A DNA stretch of 24,927 nucleotides from ZC4RG29 sp036563875 (GTDB taxonomy: Bacteria; Bacteroidota; Bacteroidia; Cytophagales; Cyclobacteriaceae). Of this stretch, positions 8,002 to 16,100 are shown one piece after another (positions within the stretch are counted from its first letter, which is position 1; every line of letters starts with the position of its first letter). The stretch lies in NCBI GenBank assembly GCA_036563875.1, contig DATCLO010000138.1, positions 1 to 24,927 on the forward strand, in the 5' to 3' direction. A program made the translations under genes and the position numbers. The notes below the pieces were generated by a model, which saw nothing but the letters and a program-made list of their open reading frames with translations, was not told where the DNA came from and ran no database searches.

Positions 8002-8003
8002 GT
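7983..8003. repeat. GGGCAGT heptad repeat forming the 3' end of the FGE gene
   Basis: Three 7-base units, CAGTGGG, CAGCGGG and CAGTAGG (7982-8002 in phase), span the final codons and the TAG stop (7999-8001). The same family occurs just after the stop codons at 10769-10771 and 16232-16234. Confidence 0.65.
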
Positions 8004-8008
8004 CAGAA

Positions 8009-8087
8009 CGCTATGTGTTCTATGTGAAAATTCTACGTGGTTCAGTCGTTCCGAGGTCATTTTTTGAACCACATAGGGCACATAGGG
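8009..8087. repeat. ACATAGG-family inverted repeat between convergent genes
   Basis: CTATGTGTTCTATGTG (8011-8026) and CTACGTGGTTC (8033-8043) face GAACCACATAGGGCACATAG (8066-8085). The arms can fold back on each other in the 110-bp spacer between the convergent FGE and permease genes. Arm order is the reverse of the copies at 19471-19605 and 22594-22735: here the GGTTC ends point inward. A T-run (8060-8065) lies between the arms. Confidence 0.7.
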
Positions 8088-8111
8088 TGTTGCCTTAAGC
8101 AGACTCTGCCA

Positions 8112-9347
8112 TTACTCAAATCTAAGCGACTCAATTGGATCGAGTCTGGATGCTTTATGGGCTGGATAATAACCCGAGAGCAGGCCGACGAAAATACATA
8201 CGAGAAGACCGACAATCATCCACAGCCAGGGCACAACAAAATGCTCTACGTCCATGGCGCTGGCCATGAGGTTTCCGATCAGGATGCCCATTACAACGCC
8301 AGCAATTCCACCCATCAGACACACAACTATCGCCTCGATTATAAACTGCTGACGAATCCGTAACGGCGTAGCACCAAGCGCCTTTCTTACACCAACCTCG
8401 CGCGTACGCTCCGTGACTGACACGAGCATAATATTCATAAGCGCGATAGACGCACCAAGCAATGTGATAAACCCAACGCTGAAACCACCCCAATAAAGTC
8501 CGGTGGTAATCGCGTTCAGATTTTCTTCCAGCGTTTCACTTTTTTCTATTTCGAAAGAATTCTCCTGGCCAATGCGATCACGTCGAATGATGCGCATTAG
8601 TCCGGTGGCCTCACCCATAGCGTGCTCGAATTGATCAGGATCCCGAACGGCGACCGTCATTGTATAACGGAGTGGCTGTCCGCCAGCCAGCTGATTCGCC
8701 ACAATGAGTGGAATGTAGACAGAGTTGTCGAAATTTTCTTCAGCGATCTCACCCTTCTTCTTGAGAACGCCAATCACCTTGAACTGGGTGCCCAGCGCAA
8801 TGATACTGGTGCCGATGGGGTTCTCGTTGCGTTCGTAAAGTGTTTCGTAAATCTTACTGCCGATAACTGCCACGTGAGCGCCGCGATTGATTTCCACCAT
8901 GGAAAAGTTTCGTCCCTGGTCGAACTCGAGGGCTTTAATCGCCATGTACTCCTCATTGACGCCCCCGATCCCTACGTTGGGATTTGTTTTTTTGGAGAGT
9001 CGCTTAACCTCCGCATTCCAGCTTACGTGAGCAAAGATGCAGATGCTTGACGGCACCGTGTATTCACTCATGAAGCGCTTAGCCTCGCTGTACCGTATAA
9101 GGGGGTATGTTTTCTCAACAACGCCTTCGCGACTGGAACGGCGATAGGTTCGGGAGTAGATATCGAAGGTGTTCAGGCCAAGAGAACTCAGACTTGCCGT
9201 TACGGACTGTTCAATGCCGTCTACGGCAGTAAGAATGCCCACCAGGGAGGTGATCCCAATGGCGACAATACAGGCTGTGAGCACCGAACGGAGCAGATTT
9301 GCCTTTATCGACCGCAATCCCTCGCGAATATTTTCCACTAAATCCAT
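8112..9347 (-). CDS. MacB/FtsX-family ABC transporter permease
   Basis: A 411-residue permease of the MacB/LolE/FtsX type. TM1 is at about 19-45 (LLRSVLTACIVAIGITSLVG). A periplasmic MacB core domain runs from about 46 to 280 (GIGGVNEEYMAIKALEFDQGRNF, HVAVIGSKIYETLY, IGVLKKKGEIA). An FtsX domain with three TM helices occupies the C-terminal 130 residues, including the signature ERTREVGVRKALGATPLRIR and the end YYPAHKASRLDPIESLRFE. Such permeases work as mechanotransmission pumps with a separate ATPase and often a periplasmic adaptor to move lipoproteins, peptides or drugs out of the inner membrane. No ATPase or adaptor gene is adjacent, so it is an orphan here. ATG 9347 replaces an upstream TTG 9359 because MDLVENIREGL is the usual N-terminus. 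It ends in TAA and is convergent with the FGE gene. Confidence 0.93.
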   Translation of the reverse strand: MDLVENIREGLRSIKANLLRSVLTACIVAIGITSLVGILTAVDGIEQSVTASLSSLGLNTFDIYSRTYRRSSREGVVEKTYPLIRYSEAKRFMSEYTVPSSICIFAHVSWNAEVKRLSKKTNPNVGIGGVNEEYMAIKALEFDQGRNFSMVEINRGAHVAVIGSKIYETLYERNENPIGTSIIALGTQFKVIGVLKKKGEIAEENFDNSVYIPLIVANQLAGGQPLRYTMTVAVRDPDQFEHAMGEATGLMRIIRRDRIGQENSFEIEKSETLEENLNAITTGLYWGGFSVGFITLLGASIALMNIMLVSVTERTREVGVRKALGATPLRIRQQFIIEAIVVCLMGGIAGVVMGILIGNLMASAMDVEHFVVPWLWMIVGLLVCIFVGLLSGYYPAHKASRLDPIESLRFE

Positions 9348-9484
9348 GTCCGAACGCAAATAACGGAACTATGCAATACGTTGTTTCCGCAAGCCAGTTG
9401 TTACAGTTTGACGGGAAAAATTGTGCATCACCGGCCCAGCCGCCAAAATTAGGAGGTTTTATAGGTTAATGCAGCATCATTGGG

Positions 9485-9492
9485 TAACTTTG
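9485..9492 (+). promoter_or_regulatory. Candidate -7 element (TAnnTTTG) upstream of the GATase-like gene
   Basis: TAACTTTG at 9485-9492 matches all fixed positions of the Bacteroidota -7 consensus TAnnTTTG. It is 23 bases before ATG 9515, which would give a leader of roughly 15-20 bases. No good TTTG is seen 17-20 bases upstream (a TTTT at 9457-9460 is slightly too far). Confidence 0.45.
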
Positions 9493-9514
9493 ATTCGACA
9501 CAGCCGATTTGCGC

Positions 9515-10771
9515 ATGAGACCCATTTTTTTGTTCGCTATAGTAGTTTTTGCGGTGACTTGTCGCGCGAACTCCATCCTTATCCCTATGGACGACCGTCA
9601 GTCCAACCACCTGAAGGCTTACGGGATCGCATATTGGATACTGAAAATGGACCACGAGGTCGACTGGCTGCTCAACTACCGCGGTGGAAGCTTTATGTGT
9701 CAATACCACCCCACCATCCAAAATGAGCTGGTAGTCCGGGGTGTCAGCTATGAAGTTATCTCCGACGCAGAAGCCAATAAGATCATCACGGAGATCGGAA
9801 GTCCGGCCGTGAATTACGACGTGATGAAGCTGGAAAAATATCCGCGCATCGCCGTCTATTCTCCAAAGACTGCGCAACCCTGGGATGATGCAGTTACCCT
9901 CGTGCTGACCTACGCGGAAATTCCGTATGACGTCATTTACGACGACGAGGTGCTGAATGGAATGTTGCCCAAGTACGACTGGCTGCACCTCCACCATGAA
10001 GATTTTACCGGACAGTACGGTAAGTTTTTCGGGTCCTACCAGAACATGCCCTGGTATATCGAAGCCCAGCAGGAAGCAGAAGAGCTTGCCCGCAAACATG
10101 GATTCCAGAAGGTGTCTCAGTTAAAGCTCGCAGTGGCCCGCAAGATCAAGGAGTTCGTCGCGGGCGGAGGTTTCATGTTTGCCATGTGCAGTGCTACCGA
10201 TAGCTATGACATCGCGCTTGCAGCCGATGGCGTCGACATTTGTGAGCACATGTACGACGGCGACCCCGCCGATCCTGACGCCCAGAGCAAGCTCAACTAC
10301 GAGCATTGCCTGGCGTTCACTGATTTCACACTCGTCCGCGATCCATACAAGTACGAGTTTTCCGACATCGACAATCACCCGACCGAACGGGGGCTGCGGC
10401 AGGACAACGACTACTTCACGCTGTTTGAGTTTTCTGCGAAGTGGGATCCTATCCCCACCATGTTGTCTCAAAATCACACCCGGGTTATCAAAGGATTTTT
10501 CGGACAAACTACGGGCTTCAAGTCCCACCTCATCAAACCTGACGTTGTCGTCATGGGTGAAAACAAGGAAATCCGCGAAGCCAAATACATCCACGGCGTG
10601 CTCGGCAAGGGCTTCTGGACATTCTACGGCGGCCACGATCCTGAAGACTACCAACACCAGGTAGGTGAAGAACCTACCGATCTCAACCTGCACCCCAATT
10701 CTCCGGGGTATCGACTGATTCTCAATAATGTCCTGTTTCCTGCTGCTAAGAAGAAGAAACAGAAGACCTAG
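9515..10771 (+). CDS. Exported GATase-fold-like protein, commonly labelled asparagine synthetase B in Bacteroidota
   Basis: A 418-residue protein with an N-terminal signal peptide (MRPIFLFAIVVFAVTCRA), so it acts outside the cytoplasm. Close relatives in Bacteroidota are, as I recall, annotated asparagine synthetase B. However, there is no N-terminal nucleophile Cys, no Ntn glutaminase domain and no ATP-pyrophosphatase SGGxDS loop. Conserved-looking blocks are LIPMDDRQSNHLKAYGIAYW, VDWLLNYRGGSF, YDWLHLHHEDFTGQYG and FVAGGGFMFAMCSATDSYD. The last looks like the strand-turn-helix around the nucleophile of class I glutamine amidotransferase-like folds, placing Cys 225 at the elbow, which is an inference. 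The C-terminus is Lys-rich (KKKKQKT). TTG 9509 is possible, but ATG 9515 gives the better start. The TAG stop is followed within 3 bases by a GGCAGTG repeat. Confidence 0.8.
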   Translation: MRPIFLFAIVVFAVTCRANSILIPMDDRQSNHLKAYGIAYWILKMDHEVDWLLNYRGGSFMCQYHPTIQNELVVRGVSYEVISDAEANKIITEIGSPAVNYDVMKLEKYPRIAVYSPKTAQPWDDAVTLVLTYAEIPYDVIYDDEVLNGMLPKYDWLHLHHEDFTGQYGKFFGSYQNMPWYIEAQQEAEELARKHGFQKVSQLKLAVARKIKEFVAGGGFMFAMCSATDSYDIALAADGVDICEHMYDGDPADPDAQSKLNYEHCLAFTDFTLVRDPYKYEFSDIDNHPTERGLRQDNDYFTLFEFSAKWDPIPTMLSQNHTRVIKGFFGQTTGFKSHLIKPDVVVMGENKEIREAKYIHGVLGKGFWTFYGGHDPEDYQHQVGEEPTDLNLHPNSPGYRLILNNVLFPAAKKKKQKT

Positions 10772-10772
10772 T

Positions 10773-10842
10773 TGGCAGTGGGCAATTTAGCAGTTGGCAC
10801 TAGTACTCAGCCTGGCGGTACTCAGTAGTACTGCCCACTGCC
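10773..10842. repeat. GGCAGTG-family inverted repeat
   Basis: GGCAGTGGGCA (10774-10784) is exactly complementary to TGCCCACTGCC (10832-10842). Between them are further degenerate units (TAGCAGTTGGCAC, TAGTACTCAG, CTCAGTAGTAC). It starts 3 bases after the TAG of the upstream gene and separates two codirectional genes. It could form an 11-bp stem with a structured loop. A half copy of another palindrome (CCCGATAGC, see 16253-16268) follows at about 10856. Confidence 0.75.
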
Positions 10843-10909
10843 CAAAATCCCCTTCCCGATAGCAGAATCTTTTCTTACATTAACCCGTCAAACAATCCTA
10901 ACAACTCCT

Positions 10910-12022
10910 ATGAAGTCCCGACGTGATTTTTTGCAAAAAATTTCAGCCACGGCGTTAGCCGTTCCGTTCCTGTCATCGGTAACTGCCCGCGGTTCATCGA
11001 TCTATGAACAACCTTACGAAGGCCCTGTGCTGAAAGTCGCCATCATGGGACTTGGAAGCTATGGCACGCGCGTGGCTGAGGCTATGCGCGACTGCAAAGC
11101 GGCTAAGCTCACGGGCGTGATCAGTGGTACACCGTCGAAGATTGCCGACTGGCAAAAGAAGTACGGCATCCCGGCAGCGAACTGCTACAACTACGAGAAC
11201 TTCGATAGGATCAAAGACAACAAAGACATCGACGCTGTCTACATCATCACACCAAATGCGCTTCATAAAGATCAGGCTATTCGCGTAGCGCGTGCGGGCA
11301 AGCACGTCATCTGTGAAAAGCCGATGGCACTCAACGCGAAGGAAGGTCAGGAGATGGTGGACGCCTGCAAGAAGGCAGGCGTAAAGCTGCTCGTTGGCTA
11401 CCGAATGCACTTCGAAGCCAACACGCTTGAAATCATTCGCATGAGAAATGCCGGTGAGTTTGGCAAAGTGTTGTTCTTCCAGGGGCTGAGCGGTTTCCGC
11501 ATTGGCGATCCCGGACAATGGCGGCTATCCAAAGAACTTGCCGGCGGCGGCGCGATGATGGATATCGGGATTTATTCTGTAAACGGCGCCCGCTACATGG
11601 TGGGTGAAGAACCCATCTGGGTGACGGCACAGGAGGTCAAGACCGATCCGGTGAAATTCAAGGAAGGGGTGGACGAAACTATTACCTTCCAAATGGGCTT
11701 CCCGGGAGGAGCTATAGCATCATGTCTCTCAACATATGCTATGAGTTACCTCGACCGGTTCTTCCTCGACGGAACACAAGGTTTTGCCGAACTGCAGCCC
11801 GCAACAGGTTACGGTCCGATAAAAGGCAGAACCAACAAAGGTGAACTGACCCTCCCGCACAAGACGCACCAGACCGTTCAAATGGATGAAATGTCCGCGA
11901 TCATCCTTCAGGATAAGAAGCCCGTCGTGCCTGTCGACGGAGAAGAGGGATTGAAGGATTTGAGGATAATTGATGCTATTTATGAAGCGGTGAGGACGGG
12001 GAAGAAGGTGATGCTTGGGTAA
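10910..12022 (+). CDS. Tat-exported Gfo/Idh/MocA family oxidoreductase
   Basis: A 370-residue NAD(P)-dependent dehydrogenase of the glucose-fructose oxidoreductase group. The N-terminus MKSRRDFLQKISATALAVPF is a twin-arginine signal peptide, so the folded, cofactor-loaded protein is exported. The Rossmann domain has KVAIMGLGSYGTRVAEAM (GxGxxG at 47-52) and GKHVICEKPMAL with the diagnostic EKP at 136-138. The C-terminal alpha/beta domain contains GGGAMMDIGIYSVNGARYM (212-230), where the Asp and Tyr fall in the usual catalytic block. The substrate is unknown; periplasmic members act on sugars or sugar acids. It lies downstream of the GATase-like gene on the same strand, but the 138-bp gap holds an inverted repeat, so co-transcription is uncertain. 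The TAA stop is followed by a GGCAGC repeat. Confidence 0.95.
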   Translation: MKSRRDFLQKISATALAVPFLSSVTARGSSIYEQPYEGPVLKVAIMGLGSYGTRVAEAMRDCKAAKLTGVISGTPSKIADWQKKYGIPAANCYNYENFDRIKDNKDIDAVYIITPNALHKDQAIRVARAGKHVICEKPMALNAKEGQEMVDACKKAGVKLLVGYRMHFEANTLEIIRMRNAGEFGKVLFFQGLSGFRIGDPGQWRLSKELAGGGAMMDIGIYSVNGARYMVGEEPIWVTAQEVKTDPVKFKEGVDETITFQMGFPGGAIASCLSTYAMSYLDRFFLDGTQGFAELQPATGYGPIKGRTNKGELTLPHKTHQTVQMDEMSAIILQDKKPVVPVDGEEGLKDLRIIDAIYEAVRTGKKVMLG

Positions 12023-12026
12023 CGGG

Positions 12027-12110
12027 TGCAGCGGCAGCGGCAGAGGCAGGAGTTTCACCAAAACAGAACGTTCTGGTTAACTTCTGCATCTGCGACTGCA
12101 ACTGCCTCTA
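12027..12110. repeat. GGCAG-family inverted repeat with a central 12-bp palindrome
   Basis: The left arm TGCAGCGGCAGCGGCAGAGG (12027-12046) faces a right arm of CTGCATCTGCGACTGCAACT followed by GCCTC (12084-12108). Between them is CAGAACGTTCTG (12064-12075), a perfect palindrome. It fills the spacer between the convergent Gfo/Idh and SRPBCC genes, and its right end forms the TAG stop of the SRPBCC gene (complement of 12108-12110). It is built of 6-base units, unlike the 7-base units elsewhere. Confidence 0.75.
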
Positions 12111-12614
12111 TTCTACATTTCCCTCAAATATCGCATCAAGATTCTCCAATGCCGCTGTAAATCCTTCCCGGAATCCGAGTTCGATGATTTTGTCAATATC
12201 TTCTGCTTTATCGTAGCGGATTACAATATGTACCATTGTTGAATCGTCGTCGGAAGAACGGAAATCTATTTTCCAACGCGATCGTGGCATTTCATTATTG
12301 ACGTTGCCTTTCTCATCGGTGAAGGCATCGTATATCCCAAATGTTTCTGGTGCACGAATATCTTCATAATCGGCGCGGCACCAGTGGGTGTCGTTTTGCG
12401 GGCCTACCATACTGTAAAACCAGATACCGCCATCGCGGAATTCGAGAGACCGCGTAACAGTGCGATACGGCTTCGGAGCCCACCACTGATCTAGCAACTC
12501 TTTCTGCGTCCAGGCTGCCCAAACGTCTTCTACCGGCGCGGCGAACTCACGTTCTACATGGATGGCGCGCTTATCCCTGTCTACAGAGAAATTCATTAAC
12601 AAACTGCGTTTCAT
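12108..12614 (-). CDS. SRPBCC (AHSA1/START-like) domain protein
   Basis: A 168-residue soluble protein of the AHSA1-like SRPBCC superfamily, which form a helix-grip pocket for hydrophobic ligands. Typical features are VEREFAAPVEDVWAAWTQKELLDQWWAPKPY at 19-49, the RSLEFRDGGIWFYSMVGP block, and the C-terminal long helix GFREGFTAALENLDAIF. The ligand is unknown. Its ATG (12612-12614) overlaps the stop of the upstream ArsR gene as ATGA, so translation of the two is probably coupled. ArsR-SRPBCC pairs are a frequent two-gene cassette, and the regulator likely controls both. The TAG stop coincides with the start of a repeat. Confidence 0.92.
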   Translation of the reverse strand: MKRSLLMNFSVDRDKRAIHVEREFAAPVEDVWAAWTQKELLDQWWAPKPYRTVTRSLEFRDGGIWFYSMVGPQNDTHWCRADYEDIRAPETFGIYDAFTDEKGNVNNEMPRSRWKIDFRSSDDDSTMVHIVIRYDKAEDIDKIIELGFREGFTAALENLDAIFEGNVE

Positions 12615-12946
12615 GATTTTTTGGGTTTTGTTGTTCTCACTTTTTGCAATACTTCATCAAGTTGTTCAAACCGGGACTCCCACATCTTGCGCAGGGGATC
12701 CAGCCAATCGTACACTTCGGTAAACCTTTCCGGTCGCACGCTGCACCGCCGCTCACGCCCTGCCCTCACGACCCTCACCACGCCGCACTCCTCCAACACC
12801 TTGACATGCAGTGATACCGCCTGTCGCGTCATATCGAAGCGCGCTGCGATTTCATTGACATTGGCGGGTCTGCTTGCTAGCAGCGAGATAATCTCACGCC
12901 GCGTAGGATCCGCTATAGCCTGAAAAACATCCCTTCGGAACTCCAT
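12611..12946 (-). CDS. ArsR-family winged-helix transcriptional regulator
   Basis: A 111-residue ArsR/SmtB-type DNA-binding protein. MEFRRDVFQAIADPTRREII is the characteristic first helix, followed by SLLASRPANVNEIAARFDMTRQAVSLHVKVLEECGVV (helix-turn-helix, about 29-56) and a beta wing with RAGRERRCSV. There is no CxC metal site of the ArsR/SmtB metal sensors (single Cys residues only at 54 and 68), so it belongs to the non-metal group often paired with SRPBCC proteins. ATG 12946 is preferred to an upstream TTG 12976 because the family normally begins there and the TTG lies inside a palindromic operator. It is probably autoregulated through the dyads at 12973-13017. Confidence 0.93.
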   Translation of the reverse strand: MEFRRDVFQAIADPTRREIISLLASRPANVNEIAARFDMTRQAVSLHVKVLEECGVVRVVRAGRERRCSVRPERFTEVYDWLDPLRKMWESRFEQLDEVLQKVRTTKPKKS

Positions 12947-12972
12947 CTTCGATTCTGAATACGTTCTGATAG

Positions 12973-13017
12973 GCAAGTAAGTGCTTGCTTATATAATATG
13001 CAAGGAAATACTTGCAT
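12973..13017 (-). promoter_or_regulatory. Paired palindromic operator upstream of the ArsR-SRPBCC operon
   Basis: Two perfect dyads share the form GCAAG-N6-CTTGC: 12973-12988 (spacer TAAGTG) and 13000-13015 (spacer GAAATA). The second extends to 7-bp arms, ATGCAAG/CTTGCAT (12998-13017). The 11 bases between them (TTATATAATAT) are all A/T and look like a promoter core. Their centres are 27 bp apart. The first dyad is 26 bases upstream of the regulator's ATG. Position and symmetry fit an autoregulatory operator for a dimeric ArsR protein. Confidence 0.7.
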
Positions 13018-13060
13018 TTTTTGGAGTTCCTGGGTCTACTAGTGAGAGGGGGATTGATTT

Positions 13061-13123
13061 GCGATTTGCGATTAGCGATTAGCGATTAGCGATTGCGGAT
13101 TGGGGATTGGTGATTGGCGCTTA
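13061..13123. repeat. Nine-unit tandem heptanucleotide array (GCGATTA)n
   Basis: Nine consecutive 7-base units read GCGATTT, GCGATTA x3, GCGATTG, CGGATTG, GGGATTG, GTGATTG, GCGCTTA. The identical units are central and degenerate outward. The array lies in the divergent spacer between the ArsR operon and the cytochrome-containing lipoprotein gene. This layout resembles the short tandemly repeated repetitive (STRR) heptamers known from cyanobacteria. Confidence 0.85.
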
Positions 13124-13139
13124 AAGGCACAGATGCCGG

Positions 13140-13159
13140 AAAAGGAAAGTTTTCCTTTT
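13140..13159. promoter_or_regulatory. 20-bp A/G-rich dyad upstream of the cytochrome lipoprotein gene
   Basis: AAAAGGAAA (13140-13148) and TTTCCTTTT (13151-13159) are perfectly complementary around GT. A 2-base loop is too tight for RNA, so a protein-binding dyad is more likely than a hairpin. An AT-rich stretch (13157-13187) follows, which may contain the promoter of the gene starting at 13196. If translation instead starts at ATG 13133, the dyad is coding. Confidence 0.35.
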
Positions 13160-13195
13160 ATATTAAAGCAAACAATAAAAACACCAGAATTTGCT

Positions 13196-16100
13196 GTGTC
13201 ACACATCCTGAACCCACTACCCCATCGCATTTTAGTCTTCATTGTTCTCCTGCTGTTCGTGCAATGCAAGAAGAACTCGACTGACAATGAAATTGCCGGC
13301 GACAGTGACGTGACGATGATCGGCGATTTCCAGATCGCCAGGGGTTTTACCATCGAACTTATTGCCGCTGAGCCTCTCATTCGCGATCCGGTGGATATGG
13401 AGATCGATGAGTTTGGGCGACTGTACGTCGTGGAAATGCCCGGCTACCCTCTTGATGTCGGCGGCTCAGGGAAAATCAAATTGCTCAGCGACACCGACGG
13501 CGACGGCGTGATGGACAGTGCGACGGTCTTCGCAGAGAATCTCCTGCTGCCAACAGGCATCATGCGATGGAAACGCGGCGTTATCGTAACGGACGCACCG
13601 TATGTTTTTTATCTCGAAGATGCCAACAACGATGGCCGTGCTGAAGTGATGGACACATTGCTGACAGGCTTCGCACTCACGAATCCACAACATAAAGTCA
13701 ACAATCCTGTGTACGGTCCCGATAACTGGATCTACCTCGCACACGAGGGCGCAGTGTCTACCGACTACTACCAGGACATTTTCGGCGATGAGGGGACGGA
13801 AATTTTTTATCCCGATTATCCGGATGCTCCACGACTCAGAAGCAATGCAGGAGGTCGATCCGTGCGCTTCAGGCCAGACCGCCGCCAGCTGGAAATGCTC
13901 GCAAGTCATACGCAGTTTGGTCAGACGTTCGATCTCTGGGGCAATCACTTTCTCGTCTGGAATGCAAACCACATCTATCACGAAGTCATCGCCGCGCGTT
14001 ATCTGGAACGGAATCCGAATCTCCTGGTATCCTCATCGACACAATCGCTTTCTGATCATGGTGACGCAGCCGAAGTATTCCCGATAACCGTCAATCCGCA
14101 ACATGAACTTCTCACTGATGTTGGTGTAATGACATCCGCGTGCGGCCTGATCACCTACCTCGGTGGTGCCTTTCCCCCACCCTATGATGAAAAGGTGACC
14201 TTCGTTGCTGAACCGGTAAGCAATCTCGTTCATGCCGATAAGGTCACCCCAAAAGGAGCAACGTTCGAAGCCAGTCGCATGTTTGAGAACACTGAATTCC
14301 TGGCTTCACGCGATGTGAAATTCCGTCCCGTCAACTTATATGTGGGTCCGGATGGCGCGCTCTACGTAGTAGACTACTACCGTCAGATCATCGAGCATCC
14401 TGAATGGATGGATGAAGAGACCGTGCGCTCCGGCACATTGTATACCGACAGTGACAAGGGCAGGATATATCGAATCGCTCCCGAAGGCGCACCGAAACCT
14501 TCCTGGATAAACAACATTAACCTGGGAAGAGCCAGTGCCGATGAACTGATTAGTACACTGAAACACCCCAACTATTGGTGGCGCATTAACGCCCAACGGT
14601 TGCTCGTGGACCGCAATGACGCCAACCTCATTCCTGCCCTTGCCGAAATGTGCATGGACCCGGAATCGCCGCTGGGAAGATTGCATGCACTCTGGACACT
14701 TGAAGGCATGCAGGCGCTGAACACGGAAATCATACTTCAGGCATTGAGTGATTCAGTCGCCGGAATTCGCGAAAATGCCATGCGTCTCGCTGAACTTCAT
14801 CTTGGAGAAAATCCGGAACTGGACTCCGCACTCATCAACATGAAGGACGATCCTGATCCGCGCGTACGCTATCAGCTCTTGCTGACACTCGGCTACATCG
14901 ACTCACCCGAAGCGGCGACAGCACGCAGTGCGATCCTGTTCCGCGACATCGAAGATCCATGGATTAGAACTGCCGCACTGTCGGCCTCCAACCCCGATGT
15001 TTCGGGTACACTTAACGCAATGTTATCTCAGTACCGGGCTGACATACCAGGTTACGCTGGAATGATACGCCAGCTCGGCAGCCTCGTCGCAACCTCGGGT
15101 GAAGACAACGCGCTGCATGACCTTCTTGTCCGCGCTACAGCAGCGGGCTCAGATTCTTACAACGGTCTTGATGCGGCGCTGCAGGGCATTGCCGAAGGTT
15201 GGGAGAGAAAACGTCCGCGTCGCGCACTTGCTGTTCGCGACCAGCAACTGCTGGCTTCAGCATGCCTCAATCATCCCGTTATCACCATCCGACAAGCCTC
15301 ACTGCGACTATTGAAGGCAAGCGCAACTCACGATGCCGCTTCAATTCGCAGTACACTGCAAAAAGCCGCTGTCATCGCATTCGATGAAAGCGCAAATGGC
15401 GGCGAGCGCGCCGTGGCCATCGACATGCTCACACTCGGCAATCCTGCACCACATACTGATCGCCTTATTCAGTTGGTGACTCCAAACCAGGAATTGTCCG
15501 TCTCATTGGCCGCGATACGAACACTGGAGACGCTGCGCAGTGATGACTTCGCATCCTACCTCGTAAGCAATTGGGCCATCCTCACACCGCAACTGAAAGA
15601 TGCCGCGGTGAGAGTGCTGATGACAAGTCATAACGCGACAGCCATGCTCCTTGACGGGATTGCATCGGGTACAATACAAACGTCTGACGTGAGCTGGCCG
15701 CGTAAGGTACGACTCATGGAGCACGAGGATTTTGAGCTGCGAAAGAAGGCACGTGATCTTTTCACGCGCGACGATTCAGAGGCGGTAACAGCCAAATACC
15801 AGAGTGCGCTGATTGCGACAGGCGATCCGGCAAAGGGTCGCGATATATTTCAAAAGAACTGCGCGATATGCCATCAGGTGCGCGGCAAAGACGGTGTGAA
15901 TATTGGACCTGACCTGGGTACGGTACACAACTGGTCGAAACAAGCGATACTCGCGTCGATACTTGCACCTAACCTCGCGATATCGAGCGGCTACGAAACG
16001 TGGTCGGCAACACTCGAGAGCGGCGAAATCGTCGAAGGCATCATCGCCAGCGAAACAGGCTCAGCCATTACACTGCGCAACGCCGCCGGCGTAGACCGAA

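Noticed and set aside
9509..10771. Asparagine synthetase B as a functional name
   Set aside because: No N-terminal nucleophile Cys, no Ntn domain and no PP-loop are present, and the protein has a signal peptide.
12621..12923. Plus-strand open frame opposite the ArsR gene
   Set aside because: The minus-strand frame encodes a clear ArsR helix-turn-helix; this frame is its complement.
13061..13123. Possible CRISPR-like direct repeat array
   Set aside because: Units are 7 bases with no spacers, and no cas genes are present; it is a simple tandem heptamer array.
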